Shown piece by piece: positions 1 to 7,158 of a stretch of 64,000 nt of DNA (position 1 is its first letter; each line of letters opens with the position of its first letter). The notes under the pieces are model-generated. The model worked only from the letters and a program-made list of their open reading frames with translations. It was not told the DNA's origin and made no database searches. The stretch is from Streptomyces griseochromogenes (lineage in GTDB: Bacteria > Actinomycetota > Actinomycetes > Streptomycetales > Streptomycetaceae). The translations under genes were made by a program, and so were the position numbers. The stretch spans positions 10,168,001-10,232,000 of the forward strand of contig NZ_CP016279.1 of NCBI RefSeq assembly GCF_001542625.1. Direction: 5' to 3'.

Positions 1-216
1 CGGCATGCAGGCGAGCGGGGTCCGGCGGGGCAGACCGCTGCGGGCGCCGGTGGAGGTGAGGATCACTCCGGGCAGCAGCTGGGCGCTGAGCAGCACCCTG
101 CCCCGGGTGAGCCGGTGCACGGCGCGGTCCAGGGCCGGGATCGCGTGCGGGGCGACCTTCGCGAAGGCCCGGGTGGCGGACACCTTCTGCACGAACCGCA
201 CGCCGACGCCGGCCAT
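1..216 (-). CDS. Deazaflavin (F420)-dependent nitroreductase family protein, partial (N-terminus only)
   Basis: The first 72 codons lie in the window and the gene runs off the left edge. The visible N-terminus ends in a run reading LTSTGARSGLPRRTPL, which matches the signature of the Ddn/DUF385 family, small split-barrel proteins that use coenzyme F420 for reductions. The ATG overlaps the TGA of the upstream acyl-CoA dehydrogenase by 4 nt (ATGA), so the two are translationally coupled in a leftward operon. Inferred role: a redox step in the same acyl-CoA catabolic pathway. The substrate cannot be told, and the F420-binding part is outside the window. Confidence 0.8.
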   Translation of the reverse strand, partial: MAGVGVRFVQKVSATRAFAKVAPHAIPALDRAVHRLTRGRVLLSAQLLPGVILTSTGARSGLPRRTPLACMP

Positions 217-1400
217 CAGACCGCCACTTCCCCGCGCGTGAACAGCCGGGCGGTCTCGGCGGCCCGGTCCCTGAGCCGGTGCACCGGCCCGAACAGCAGC
301 TCGTCCCCGGCCGCCCGCTTGAAGTACAGATGGGCCTCGTGCTCCCAGGTGAACCCGATCCCGCCGTGCAGCTGGATCGCCTCCCCCGCCGCACACCGCA
401 GCGCCTGCAGCGCCTGCGCGAGCGCGAGCCCGCCCACCCTTTCGCCCTGTGTGGTCGCCCAGGCGGCGTAGTAGGCGGCCGAGCGAGCGGACTGCACCGC
501 CACGTACACATCCGCGAGCCGGTGCTTCACCGCCTGGAAGGACCCGATGGCCCGCCCGAACTGCTCCCGCTGTCCGACGTACTCGACGGTCCGCTCCAGC
601 GCCCGGTCCGCGGCCCCCACGGCCTCGGCGGCGAGCACGGCGGCGGCGGTGTCCCCGAGTGCGGTGAGGGCGGGAAGCACGTCCGTGTCGGCGGTGCCCA
701 GCAACTCGGCGGGCACGTCCCTCAGTTGGACCCGTCCCTGCGGGCGGGTGGCGTCGAGGGCCGTCTGCCGGGTCCGTACGACCCCCTCGGCGTCCCCCGC
801 GACCAGGAACAGCAGGGTCCGGGACCGCGCGTACCCGCCGGTGTGCGCGGCGACGAGGAGCAGCCCGGCACTGTGCCCGTCCAGCACCTGGTCGACCTGC
901 CCGTACAGGCGCCACCCCGCCGTGGTGTGCCGGGCCTGCACGCCCCCGGCCCGGCCCCCGCCGGCCCACTGCCCGCCGTTGCCGCCGGTCAGCGCGAGGG
1001 CGGTGGCGAGGGCGGGGCCGGGGACGGCGAGGGTGGCGGTGCGGGTGCCCGCGGCGAGGTGGGGCAGCAGCCCGGCGCGCTGCGCCTCGGTGCCGAGGGC
1101 GAGGATCAGCGGGGCCGCGAGGACGGAGGTGGCCACCAGCGGGGAGGGGGCGAGGGCGCGTCCCGTCTCCTCGCAGGCGAGGGCGAGCTCGGTGGCCGAG
1201 CAGCCGACGCCGCCACAGGCCTCGGGGAGCGCCAGTCCCGGCAGGCCGAGCCGGTCGGCGAGCGCGGACCACAGGGCGGGGTCGTACCCGGCCGGGCTGT
1301 CGACGGCGGCCCGCAGCTCCTCGACGCCACAGCGTTTGTGCAGCAGCTCGCGCAAGGTGCGGCGGATCTCGTCCTGCTCGGCGGTGAGACGCGTGTCCAT
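216..1400 (-). CDS. Acyl-CoA dehydrogenase, shorter beta-like type
   Basis: A 394-residue flavoprotein of the acyl-CoA dehydrogenase family: alpha-helical N-domain, middle beta domain, C-terminal helical domain. The C-terminal part carries REQFGRAIGSFQAVKHRLAD and LHGGIGFTWEHEAHLYFKRA, which are family signatures. It lacks the usual IYEGTS-type glutamate segment. That fits the subunit class that pairs with a partner in alpha2beta2 dehydrogenases of steroid-type pathways; the enzyme at 15248-16396 is a plausible partner. The start is set at ATG 1400 (MDTRLTAEQDE); an upstream extension reads through the operator and is not convincing. A TGAC-N5-GTCA palindrome lies 28 nt upstream. It is divergent from the thiolase-like gene at 1520. 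Confidence 0.9.
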   Translation of the reverse strand: MDTRLTAEQDEIRRTLRELLHKRCGVEELRAAVDSPAGYDPALWSALADRLGLPGLALPEACGGVGCSATELALACEETGRALAPSPLVATSVLAAPLILALGTEAQRAGLLPHLAAGTRTATLAVPGPALATALALTGGNGGQWAGGGRAGGVQARHTTAGWRLYGQVDQVLDGHSAGLLLVAAHTGGYARSRTLLFLVAGDAEGVVRTRQTALDATRPQGRVQLRDVPAELLGTADTDVLPALTALGDTAAAVLAAEAVGAADRALERTVEYVGQREQFGRAIGSFQAVKHRLADVYVAVQSARSAAYYAAWATTQGERVGGLALAQALQALRCAAGEAIQLHGGIGFTWEHEAHLYFKRAAGDELLFGPVHRLRDRAAETARLFTRGEVAV

Positions 1401-1428
1401 GGCTGATCCGATCCCTCCGAACCTGATC

Positions 1429-1441
1429 TGACGGACCGTCA
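1429..1441. promoter_or_regulatory. Operator palindrome, site 1 (TGACGGACCGTCA)
   Basis: Core TGAC-GGACC-GTCA, with TCTGAC on the left arm. It lies 28 nt upstream of the acyl-CoA dehydrogenase start (1400, minus strand). It is one of about ten copies of the same palindrome in this island. Its role as a repressor or activator site is inferred from recurrence and position. Confidence 0.7.
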
Positions 1442-1501
1442 TGTTAGGGCGGACGGGGAGGGAAGCCCAGGGGCACGACACCTGCCGCGCGGCGTCGGAT
1501 C

Positions 1502-1514
1502 TGATGTACCGTCA
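1502..1514. promoter_or_regulatory. Operator palindrome, site 2 (TGATGTACCGTCA)
   Basis: Core TGAT-GTACC-GTCA within flanking arms GATC...GATC (1498-1518). The core ends 5 nt before the ATG at 1520. With site 1 it makes the divergent promoter region between 1400 and 1520 two-sited, one site beside each gene. Confidence 0.7.
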
Positions 1515-1519
1515 GATCT

Positions 1520-2692
1520 ATGACGTCAGCGAGCAGGAAGGTCGCCGTGGCCGGGGTGGCCCTCTCCGACTGCGGCCGGGTGGACGACGCGACCCCGTAC
1601 GCCCTGCACGCCCAGGCGGCCCGCCGTGCCCTCGCGGACGCGGGTCTGGACCGCGCCGTGGTGGACGGCTTCGCCTCGGCGGGCCTCGGCACGCTGGCCC
1701 CGGTCGAGGTGGCGGAGTATCTGGGTCTGCGCCCCACCTGGGTGGACTCCACCTCCGTGGGCGGCTCCACCTGGGAGGTCATGGCGGCGCACGCGGCGGA
1801 CGCGATAGCGGCGGGCCACGCCGACGCCGTCCTGCTGGTCTACGGGTCGACGGCGCGGGCCGACATCAAGGCGGGCCGCAGGACGGGGAACCTCTCCTTC
1901 GGCGCGCGCGGCCCCCTTCAGTTCGAGGTGCCGTACGGGCACACCCTGATCGCCAAGTACGCGATGGCGGCCCGCCGCCACATGATCGAGCACGGCACGA
2001 CCGTCGAGCAGCTGGCGGAGGTGGCCGTGCAGGCGAGGGCCAACGCGGCCCTGAACCCGGAGGCGATGTTCCGCGAGCCGATCACGGTGGACGACGTCCT
2101 GTCAGGACCGATGATCGCCGACCCCTTCACCAAGCTGCACTGCTGCATCCGCTCGGACGGCGGGGCGGCGGTGCTGCTGGCGGCCGAGGAGTACGTGCGG
2201 GACTGCCGTACCGCTCCCGTCTGGATCCTCGGCACCGGCGAGCACGTCTCCCACGCCACGATGTCCGAGTGGCCCGACTTCACGGTCTCCCCGGCGGCGG
2301 TCAGCGGACGGCTGGCCTTCCAGCGGGCCGGGGTGCGCCCCGAGGAGATCGACTTCGCGGAGATCTACGACGCCTTCACCTACATGACCCTGGTGACCCT
2401 GGAGGACCTCGGCTTCTGCGCGAAGGGCGAGGGCGGGGCGTTCGTGGAGAAGGGGCGGCTGCTGGTGCGCGGCGGGGAGCTGCCGGTGAACACCGACGGG
2501 GGCGGCCTGTCCGCCCAGCATCCCGGGATGCGGGGGCTGTTCCTGCTGGTGGAGGCGGTGCGGCAGCTGCGGGGCGAGGCGGGCGAGCGGCAGGTGCGCA
2601 GGGGGGACGGGGAGGTGCCACGACTCGCGGTGGTGTCCGGGACGGGGGGCTGGTTCTGCTCGTCCGGGACGGTGGTGCTCGGCCGGAACTGA
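1520..2692 (+). CDS. Thiolase-like protein / lipid-transfer protein (possible thiolase-like aldolase)
   Basis: A 390-residue thiolase-superfamily protein resembling SCP-x/Ltp2 proteins. The position normally holding the nucleophilic cysteine (CASG-like turn, about residue 82) reads SVGGST, with no cysteine, so it should not perform ordinary thiolysis. The C-terminal NTDGGGLSAQHPGMRG segment keeps the histidine, and EIYDAFTYMT keeps tyrosines of the type used by Ltp2-like enzymes. Known members of that group catalyse retro-aldol cleavage of beta-hydroxyacyl-CoA side chains and need a DUF35 partner. A DUF35 protein is encoded at 4767-5162 behind another copy of the same operator. The ATG is 5 nt after the operator core, with no Shine-Dalgarno, suggesting a leaderless transcript. 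Aldolase activity is inferred. Confidence 0.85.
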   Translation: MTSASRKVAVAGVALSDCGRVDDATPYALHAQAARRALADAGLDRAVVDGFASAGLGTLAPVEVAEYLGLRPTWVDSTSVGGSTWEVMAAHAADAIAAGHADAVLLVYGSTARADIKAGRRTGNLSFGARGPLQFEVPYGHTLIAKYAMAARRHMIEHGTTVEQLAEVAVQARANAALNPEAMFREPITVDDVLSGPMIADPFTKLHCCIRSDGGAAVLLAAEEYVRDCRTAPVWILGTGEHVSHATMSEWPDFTVSPAAVSGRLAFQRAGVRPEEIDFAEIYDAFTYMTLVTLEDLGFCAKGEGGAFVEKGRLLVRGGELPVNTDGGGLSAQHPGMRGLFLLVEAVRQLRGEAGERQVRRGDGEVPRLAVVSGTGGWFCSSGTVVLGRN

Positions 2693-2774
2693 TCGGCCGG
2701 GGGACCGCGCGGGAAGACGCCTCGTGCCGGCCGGTGTTGTGCCGGCGACGGACGAGCCCCAGGAGGAATCCGAG

Positions 2775-3200
2775 ATGGCGTTGACCCGCGAAGAGCGAGA
2801 GGCGTTCCTGGCCGAGGCGCACGTCGCCGCACTGGCGGTGGACTCGGGACCGGGACGGGCGCCCCTGGCCGTGCCGATCTGGTACTGGTACGAGCCCGGC
2901 GGGGACGTATGGATCATGACGGGACGGGAGTCCCGTAAGTACGGCCTGATCAGCGAGGCGGGCCGGTTCACGCTGATGATCGACCGGCTGGAGCCGACGA
3001 TCAGGTACGTGTCGGTGCAGGGTCCGGTGGTCAGGACGACCCCGGCGACCGTCGACGAGCTGCGGAAGATCTCGGCCCGCTACCTGTCGGCCGAGAAGGT
3101 GGACGCCTATGTCGACTTCGCCTTGAAGAACCACGGGGAGCAGGTGGTGATCCACATGCGTCCGGAGCGGTGGGTGTCGTCGGACCTGGGCCAGGTGTGA
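2775..3200 (+). CDS. PNPOx-family (split-barrel flavin-binding) protein
   Basis: A 141-residue small split-barrel protein of the pyridoxamine 5'-phosphate oxidase-like superfamily, of the type often annotated as F420- or FMN-binding. It begins MALTREEREAFLAE and contains PLAVPIWYWYEPGG and LMIDRLEPTIRYVSVQGPV, typical of the family. The start at ATG 2775 is fixed by AGGAGG at 2761-2766. It lies 82 nt after the thiolase-like gene and 10 nt before the next PNPOx-like gene, so it is probably co-transcribed from the operator at 1502. The substrate is unknown. A reductase or flavin carrier role in the same pathway is an inference. Confidence 0.85.
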   Translation: MALTREEREAFLAEAHVAALAVDSGPGRAPLAVPIWYWYEPGGDVWIMTGRESRKYGLISEAGRFTLMIDRLEPTIRYVSVQGPVVRTTPATVDELRKISARYLSAEKVDAYVDFALKNHGEQVVIHMRPERWVSSDLGQV

Positions 3201-3210
3201 GCATGAGGGA

Positions 3211-3876
3211 ATGGGAACTGATCTCCACGCACTGCTGAGGTCGCTGCGGGTGTGGGACGCGGGGACGACGACGCTGCCTCCCTTCGACCCGGACACCGCC
3301 CCGCCGACGCCCCTGCTCCTGTTCACGAGCTGGTTCGAGGAGGCGGTGGAGGCCGGACAGCCCGAGCCGCACACGATGTCGCTCGCGACGACGGACGAGG
3401 AGGGCCGGCCGGACGTACGGATCGTGATGCTGCACGGCGCGGACGCGGAGGGCTGGTCGTTCGCGACGCACGTCACGAGCCGCAAGGGCCGGGCGCTCGC
3501 CGCCCGTCCGTACGCGGCCCTGGCCTTCTACTGGCCGGTGCTGGGGCGGCAGGTGCGGGTGCGCGGGCCGGTGACGTCCGCGCCCTCCGAGGAGAGCCAG
3601 GCCGATCTGCACGCCCGCTCGACGGGGGCGCTGGCAGCGGCGCTCACCGGACGGCAGAGCGAGGAACTGTCCTCGGTGGAGGAGCTGCGGCGGGCCTCGG
3701 AGGCGGCCTGGGAGAGGGCCCGGGAGAACCCGGCCGAGCCCTCGCCCACGTGGACGCTGTACCGACTGCGGCCGGAGGCTGTGGAGTTCTTCCAGGGGGA
3801 CGCCGAGCGGCGGCACGTACGGCTTCAGTACCGGCGCGACGGGTTCGGCTGGAGCCGGCGGCTGCTGTGGCCGTGA
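3211..3876 (+). CDS. Pyridoxamine 5'-phosphate oxidase family protein (PdxH-like)
   Basis: A 221-residue PdxH-like flavoprotein with the N-terminal FMN-binding barrel (DVRIVMLHGADAEGWSFAT, SRKGRALAARPYAALAFYW) and a PdxH-type C-terminal region (WTLYRLRPEAVEFFQGD...RHVRLQYRR). A second, more canonical pdxH lies at 45134-45820, so this copy is probably a paralogue adapted to another flavin-dependent oxidation. It lies 10 nt downstream of the other PNPOx-like gene, and its stop is 10 nt from the convergent GNAT gene. Compared with true PdxH, the middle RxxxHGSxxGAWAS substrate block is replaced by STGALAAALTGRQSEEL, which argues against PNP as substrate. Confidence 0.85.
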   Translation: MGTDLHALLRSLRVWDAGTTTLPPFDPDTAPPTPLLLFTSWFEEAVEAGQPEPHTMSLATTDEEGRPDVRIVMLHGADAEGWSFATHVTSRKGRALAARPYAALAFYWPVLGRQVRVRGPVTSAPSEESQADLHARSTGALAAALTGRQSEELSSVEELRRASEAAWERARENPAEPSPTWTLYRLRPEAVEFFQGDAERRHVRLQYRRDGFGWSRRLLWP

Positions 3877-3886
3877 CGCCCGCCGT

Positions 3887-4750
3887 TCAGTCCCCGAACT
3901 CCCACTCCGCGAAGTCGGCCACGCCCCGGTACCCGATCCGCTGGTAGAGCCCGTTGCTCGTGGGGTTCGCGAGGTCGGTGAAGAGGAGGACCTCCGCCGT
4001 CCCCGACTCCAGGGCGACGCGGCTCACCTCGGCGGTCACCGCGCCCGCGTAGCCGTGGCCGCGCAGGTGCGCCGGGGTGTACACCGGGGCCACCCGCACC
4101 TGCCCCGCCGTTTCCGGAGTCACCCCGGCCATGGAGACGGGGGTGCCCTCGGGGGTCTCCCAGAGGGTGACCCCGCCGTGGCCGATGTGGGCGTCGGCCC
4201 ATTCGCCCGGATCCCGGTTCAGGGGCTGTCCGACCGCGGCCATGAACGCGCCGTACCAGGACACCAGCAGGTCGCGGTCGGCCGGCCCGGCGACCCGCGC
4301 CCGGCCCTCGGGCACCGGCCGCGGGACGCTCAACTCGCCCAGCCGGTACAGCCGTTTGCGCTCGCGGATCCGGCCCCGCGTGCCGGTGCGGCGCTGCCAG
4401 GCCGCAGCGAAGGCGGCCGCCGTGTCCCGTTCGGCGGAGACGGCGGGGACCGGGTGGCCGAGGTCCGCGAGACGGGACGCGAGACCCTCGGCCTCCCGCG
4501 CGCCGAGCGGAGTGGGATGGACCGGGAAGGGCGGGGTGTGCATGAGCGTCGCCCGGACCGCGCCGCCCTCCTCCTCCAGCGTCCCGAAGAGCGGCGCCTG
4601 CTCGCCGTACAGCCGCAGCCCCCGCGTGCGCAGCGCCTGCGTCACCGTCAGCTGCACGGTATGCAGGTCCGGCCGGGAGCCGAGGAAGTCACCGGCGCGG
4701 GCGAGGAATTCGTCCAGGTCGTGGGTCAGATGCCAGGCTTCTGGATGCAT
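3887..4750 (-). CDS. GNAT family N-acetyltransferase
   Basis: A 287-residue protein whose C-terminal half has the GNAT fold: VAPVYTPAHLRGHGYAGAVTAEVSR is the acetyl-CoA pyrophosphate-binding loop (Q/RxxGxG/A type, here RGHGYA), followed by VLLFTDLANPTSNGLYQRIGYR, the usual beta5/alpha4 end. The N-terminal 120 residues are a family-typical extension (MHPEAWHLTHDLDEFLARA). The substrate is unknown. It runs leftward 16 nt downstream of the DUF35 gene, so it may be a read-through member of the DoxX-DUF35 transcript. Its start at ATG 4750 has no clear ribosome-binding site. Confidence 0.85.
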   Translation of the reverse strand: MHPEAWHLTHDLDEFLARAGDFLGSRPDLHTVQLTVTQALRTRGLRLYGEQAPLFGTLEEEGGAVRATLMHTPPFPVHPTPLGAREAEGLASRLADLGHPVPAVSAERDTAAAFAAAWQRRTGTRGRIRERKRLYRLGELSVPRPVPEGRARVAGPADRDLLVSWYGAFMAAVGQPLNRDPGEWADAHIGHGGVTLWETPEGTPVSMAGVTPETAGQVRVAPVYTPAHLRGHGYAGAVTAEVSRVALESGTAEVLLFTDLANPTSNGLYQRIGYRGVADFAEWEFGD

Positions 4751-4766
4751 GCCGCCATGATCGCGG

Positions 4767-5162
4767 TCAGCCGCCCGGCCTGAACACCGGTTTTCCCTCC
4801 CGGAACATCACCCGCAGCGGCATCCCGGCCACCAGGTCCCCCGCCCCGCACTCCACCAGCTCCGTCATCATCCGCGGCCCCTCGGCCAGGTCCACCACCG
4901 CGGCCACGTACGGGGTGCGGTCGCCGAAGGGCGGCAGGTCGTTGCGGTGGACCGTGGACCAGGTGTAGAGGGTCGCGCGGCCGCTCACCTCCTCCCAGAC
5001 CACCTGCTCGCTCCAGCAGTGCGGACAGAACTCGCGGGGGTAGTGATGGGCCCGGCCGCAGGTCCCGCAGCGGCGGACCAGCAGCCGGCCGCTCGCCGCC
5101 GCCTCCCAGTAGGGGCGGGTGAAGGCGTCGGGCTCGGGGGCGTCGTGACGTGGCGCGCCCAT
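4767..5162 (-). CDS. Zn-ribbon/OB-fold protein, DUF35 family (acyl-CoA-associated)
   Basis: A 131-residue DUF35 protein. The N-terminal helix is followed by a rubredoxin-like zinc ribbon, CGTCGRAHHYPREFCPHC (two CxxC pairs), and a C-terminal OB-fold (LYTWSTVHRNDLPPFGDRTPYVAAVVDLAEG). DUF35 proteins bind acyl-CoA and partner thiolases, thiolase-like aldolases (Ltp2) or MaoC-type hydratases. The start is ATG 5162, overlapping the DoxX stop by 4 nt (ATGA); an ATG three codons upstream is possible. The likely partner here is the cysteine-less thiolase-like protein at 1520-2692, because both genes sit behind the same operator type. That pairing is an inference. Confidence 0.9.
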   Translation of the reverse strand: MGAPRHDAPEPDAFTRPYWEAAASGRLLVRRCGTCGRAHHYPREFCPHCWSEQVVWEEVSGRATLYTWSTVHRNDLPPFGDRTPYVAAVVDLAEGPRMMTELVECGAGDLVAGMPLRVMFREGKPVFRPGG

Positions 5163-5611
5163 CAGAACCACCCCAGCCAGGCGTCCAGCGACCAGGTCTG
5201 CCAGGACATGCCGAAGAATCCGACGAACGAGATCAGCGCCATCATCGAGTTCTGGCCCTGCTCCGCCCAGTCATGGATCATGAGAACGAAGTAGATCGCG
5301 TTCAGCAGCAGCCCGGCCGACAGCGCGATCGGGGACAGGAAGCCGAGGATCAGGCCGAGGCCGAGGGAGAGTTCGGCGTAGGCGACGACGTACGCCATCA
5401 GCTTCGGATGCGGCTTCACCATCGTCTCGAAGCCGGACCGTACCGACGCCCAGCGGTGTTTCTCCGCGATCCCCGCCGCCCAGGCGATGCCACTGCCGCG
5501 CTCGAACCAGGCCTTCTTGTCCTTGTGCCGCCAGCTCTCCAGCCACCACAGGCCGAGACCGATCCGCAGCACCGCCAGCCACTGAGCGCCGTCGAGCCAT
5601 ATCGAATCCAT
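5162..5611 (-). CDS. DoxX family membrane protein
   Basis: A 149-residue integral membrane protein with four predicted membrane segments (LAVLRIGLGLWWLES near the N-terminus, LMAYVVAYAELSLGLGLILGFL, IALSAGLLLNAIYFVLMI, MALISFVGFFGM). It belongs to the DoxX/thiosulfate-quinone oxidoreductase-like superfamily; the biochemical role of most members is unknown. The ATG at 5611 lies only 5 nt from a TGAC-N5-GTCA operator core (5617-5629), leaving no room for a leader, so a leaderless transcript is likely. It is translationally coupled to the DUF35 gene. A linked membrane redox function is a guess. Confidence 0.85.
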   Translation of the reverse strand: MDSIWLDGAQWLAVLRIGLGLWWLESWRHKDKKAWFERGSGIAWAAGIAEKHRWASVRSGFETMVKPHPKLMAYVVAYAELSLGLGLILGFLSPIALSAGLLLNAIYFVLMIHDWAEQGQNSMMALISFVGFFGMSWQTWSLDAWLGWF

Positions 5612-5616
5612 GGATC

Positions 5617-5629
5617 TGACGGTACGTCA
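5617..5629. promoter_or_regulatory. Operator palindrome, site 3 (best copy)
   Basis: ATCTGACGGTACGTCAGAT at 5614-5632 is the most complete copy: 7-nt perfect arms around a 5-nt centre. It lies immediately upstream of the DoxX ATG (5611, minus strand). A bound regulator here would cover the core promoter and start codon. Confidence 0.8.
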
Positions 5630-5633
5630 GATA

Positions 5634-5858
5634 GTCGGTGAAGCCCACCTGTGAGTCCGCCTCGAATCGCACGAGGCGAATTCGTCAAGCGGATCACCAA
5701 AGTCACCGGATGCCGCGAGGACAGGCGAAGACCGCGCTGTTCGCGCACCGATTCCGACCATCCGAGGCAACTACGTCACCTGTCCCACTCACTCCTCCCA
5801 CAGGCGTGATCAATCCGCAACCAATTCCGGTCTTGACCGAGACCCATCAACCGGGTGG
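5634..5858. other. Intergenic region between DoxX and flavin monooxygenase genes
   Basis: About 225 nt between divergent genes. Apart from the operator at its left end, I see no further palindrome, strong promoter match or conserved small reading frame. Confidence 0.5.
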
Positions 5859-5876
5859 GTGATTACGCTCCCGCTC

Positions 5877-7055
5877 ATGGCCGTCTCCCGTCCTTCTCCC
5901 GTACACCTTTCCGCGACCCCCGCAGACCGCCCCGTCTACGTCATAGGCGCCGGTCCCGGCGGGCTCGCCGCCGCGTACGCGCTGCGCGCGCGGGGCATAC
6001 GGGCCGTGGTTCTGGAGAAGGCCGACCAGGTGGGCGCCTCCTGGCGGCGGCACTACGACCGGCTCCACCTGCACACCACCCGCCGGCTGTCCGCCCTGCC
6101 GGGCCTCGCGATACCCCGCAGGTTCGGTCGCTGGGTGGCCCGGGACAACGTGGTGCGCTACCTGGAGAAGTACGCCGAGCAGCACGAGCTGGAGATCGTC
6201 ACCGGTGTGGAGGTCTCCCTCGTCGAGCCCTCCCCGGACGGGGAGGGCTGGCTGCTGCACGCCTCGGGCGGCCGGGAGCTGACCGGCAGCGCGGTGGTGG
6301 TCGCCACCGGCTACAACCACACCCCGCGCGTGCCCGACTGGCCCGGCCTGGACGGCTACGGCGGGGAGTTCACGCACGCCGGCGCGTACCGGAACGCCGA
6401 GCCCTACGCGGGCCGTGACGTCCTGGTCGTCGGCGCCGGCAACACCGGTGCCGAGATCGCCGTGGACCTGGCGGAGGGCGGGGCCGCGCGGGTGCGGCTG
6501 GCCGTGCGCACCGTCCCGCACATCATGCGGCGCTCGCTCTTCGGCTGGGCCGCCCAGTACACGGGCGTGCTGGTACGGCGGCTGCCGGTGCGGCTGGTCG
6601 ACCGGCTGGCCGGGCCGGTGGCGAAGCTCAGCACGCCCGACCTGTCCGCGCACGGGCTGCCGCGTCCCGGCACCGGGCTGTACAGCAGGGTGCGGGAGGG
6701 GGCCGTCCCGGTGCTGGACGTCGGCCTCATCGACGCGGTACGGAAGGGAAAGGTCGAGGTCGTGGCGGCCGTGGAGGCGTTCGAGGACGAGAAGGTGATC
6801 CTCGCCGACGGCGGCCGTATCTCGCCGGACGCCGTGATAGCGGCCACCGGGTACACGCGGGCGCTGGAGGATCTGGTCGGGCATCTCGGGGTGCTGGACG
6901 AGCACGGGAAGCCGGTCGCGCACGGAAGCCGTACCCCGGCGCAGGCCCAGGGCCTGTACTTCACCGGGTTCACCAACCCGATCAGCGGGATGTTCCGGGA
7001 GCTGGCGACCGACGCGGAGAAGATCGCCAAGGCGGTGGCCAGGAAGCTTTCGTAG
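5877..7055 (+). CDS. Flavin-containing monooxygenase / FAD-dependent oxidoreductase
   Basis: A 392-residue two-dinucleotide-binding flavoprotein. The FAD motif VYVIGAGPGG is near the N-terminus, and the NADPH motif VLVVGAGNTGAEIA follows at about residue 185. Between them YGGEFTHAGAY fits the FMO/BVMO-type signature (xxGxxxHxxxY). These enzymes hydroxylate or oxygenate nucleophilic or carbonyl carbons using NADPH and oxygen. ATG 5877 is preferred; a GTG six codons earlier (5859) is possible, and neither has a clear ribosome-binding site. It is followed after about 100 nt by the NDP-forming ligase, which has its own pair of operators. A role in oxygenating the pathway substrate is an inference. 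Confidence 0.85.
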   Translation: MAVSRPSPVHLSATPADRPVYVIGAGPGGLAAAYALRARGIRAVVLEKADQVGASWRRHYDRLHLHTTRRLSALPGLAIPRRFGRWVARDNVVRYLEKYAEQHELEIVTGVEVSLVEPSPDGEGWLLHASGGRELTGSAVVVATGYNHTPRVPDWPGLDGYGGEFTHAGAYRNAEPYAGRDVLVVGAGNTGAEIAVDLAEGGAARVRLAVRTVPHIMRRSLFGWAAQYTGVLVRRLPVRLVDRLAGPVAKLSTPDLSAHGLPRPGTGLYSRVREGAVPVLDVGLIDAVRKGKVEVVAAVEAFEDEKVILADGGRISPDAVIAATGYTRALEDLVGHLGVLDEHGKPVAHGSRTPAQAQGLYFTGFTNPISGMFRELATDAEKIAKAVARKLS

Positions 7056-7087
7056 CCGTACACAACTTTGCCGTGCCGAACCGTTCC

Positions 7088-7100
7088 TGACATTGCGTCA
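7088..7100. promoter_or_regulatory. Operator palindrome, site 4 (TGACATTGCGTCA)
   Basis: Core TGAC-ATTGC-GTCA, the first of a tandem pair upstream of the NDP-forming acyl-CoA ligase. The centre-to-centre distance to site 5 is 24 bp. Confidence 0.7.
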
Positions 7101-7111
7101 GTTCAGTAATC

Positions 7112-7124
7112 TGACAGTGCGTCA
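7112..7124. promoter_or_regulatory. Operator palindrome, site 5 (TGACAGTGCGTCA)
   Basis: Core TGAC-AGTGC-GTCA in TCTGAC...GTCAGTT, ending 34 nt before the ligase ATG at 7159. Two tandem sites suggest cooperative or two-dimer binding at this promoter. Confidence 0.7.
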
Positions 7125-7158
7125 GTTACTTGGCAGTCATGACAGGAGCGGGCGGACG

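Noticed and set aside
279..1406. Long high-GC frames on the opposite strand of most genes
   Set aside because: They mirror the codon-position GC bias of the real genes and lack starts, ribosome sites and family motifs. Most were ignored.
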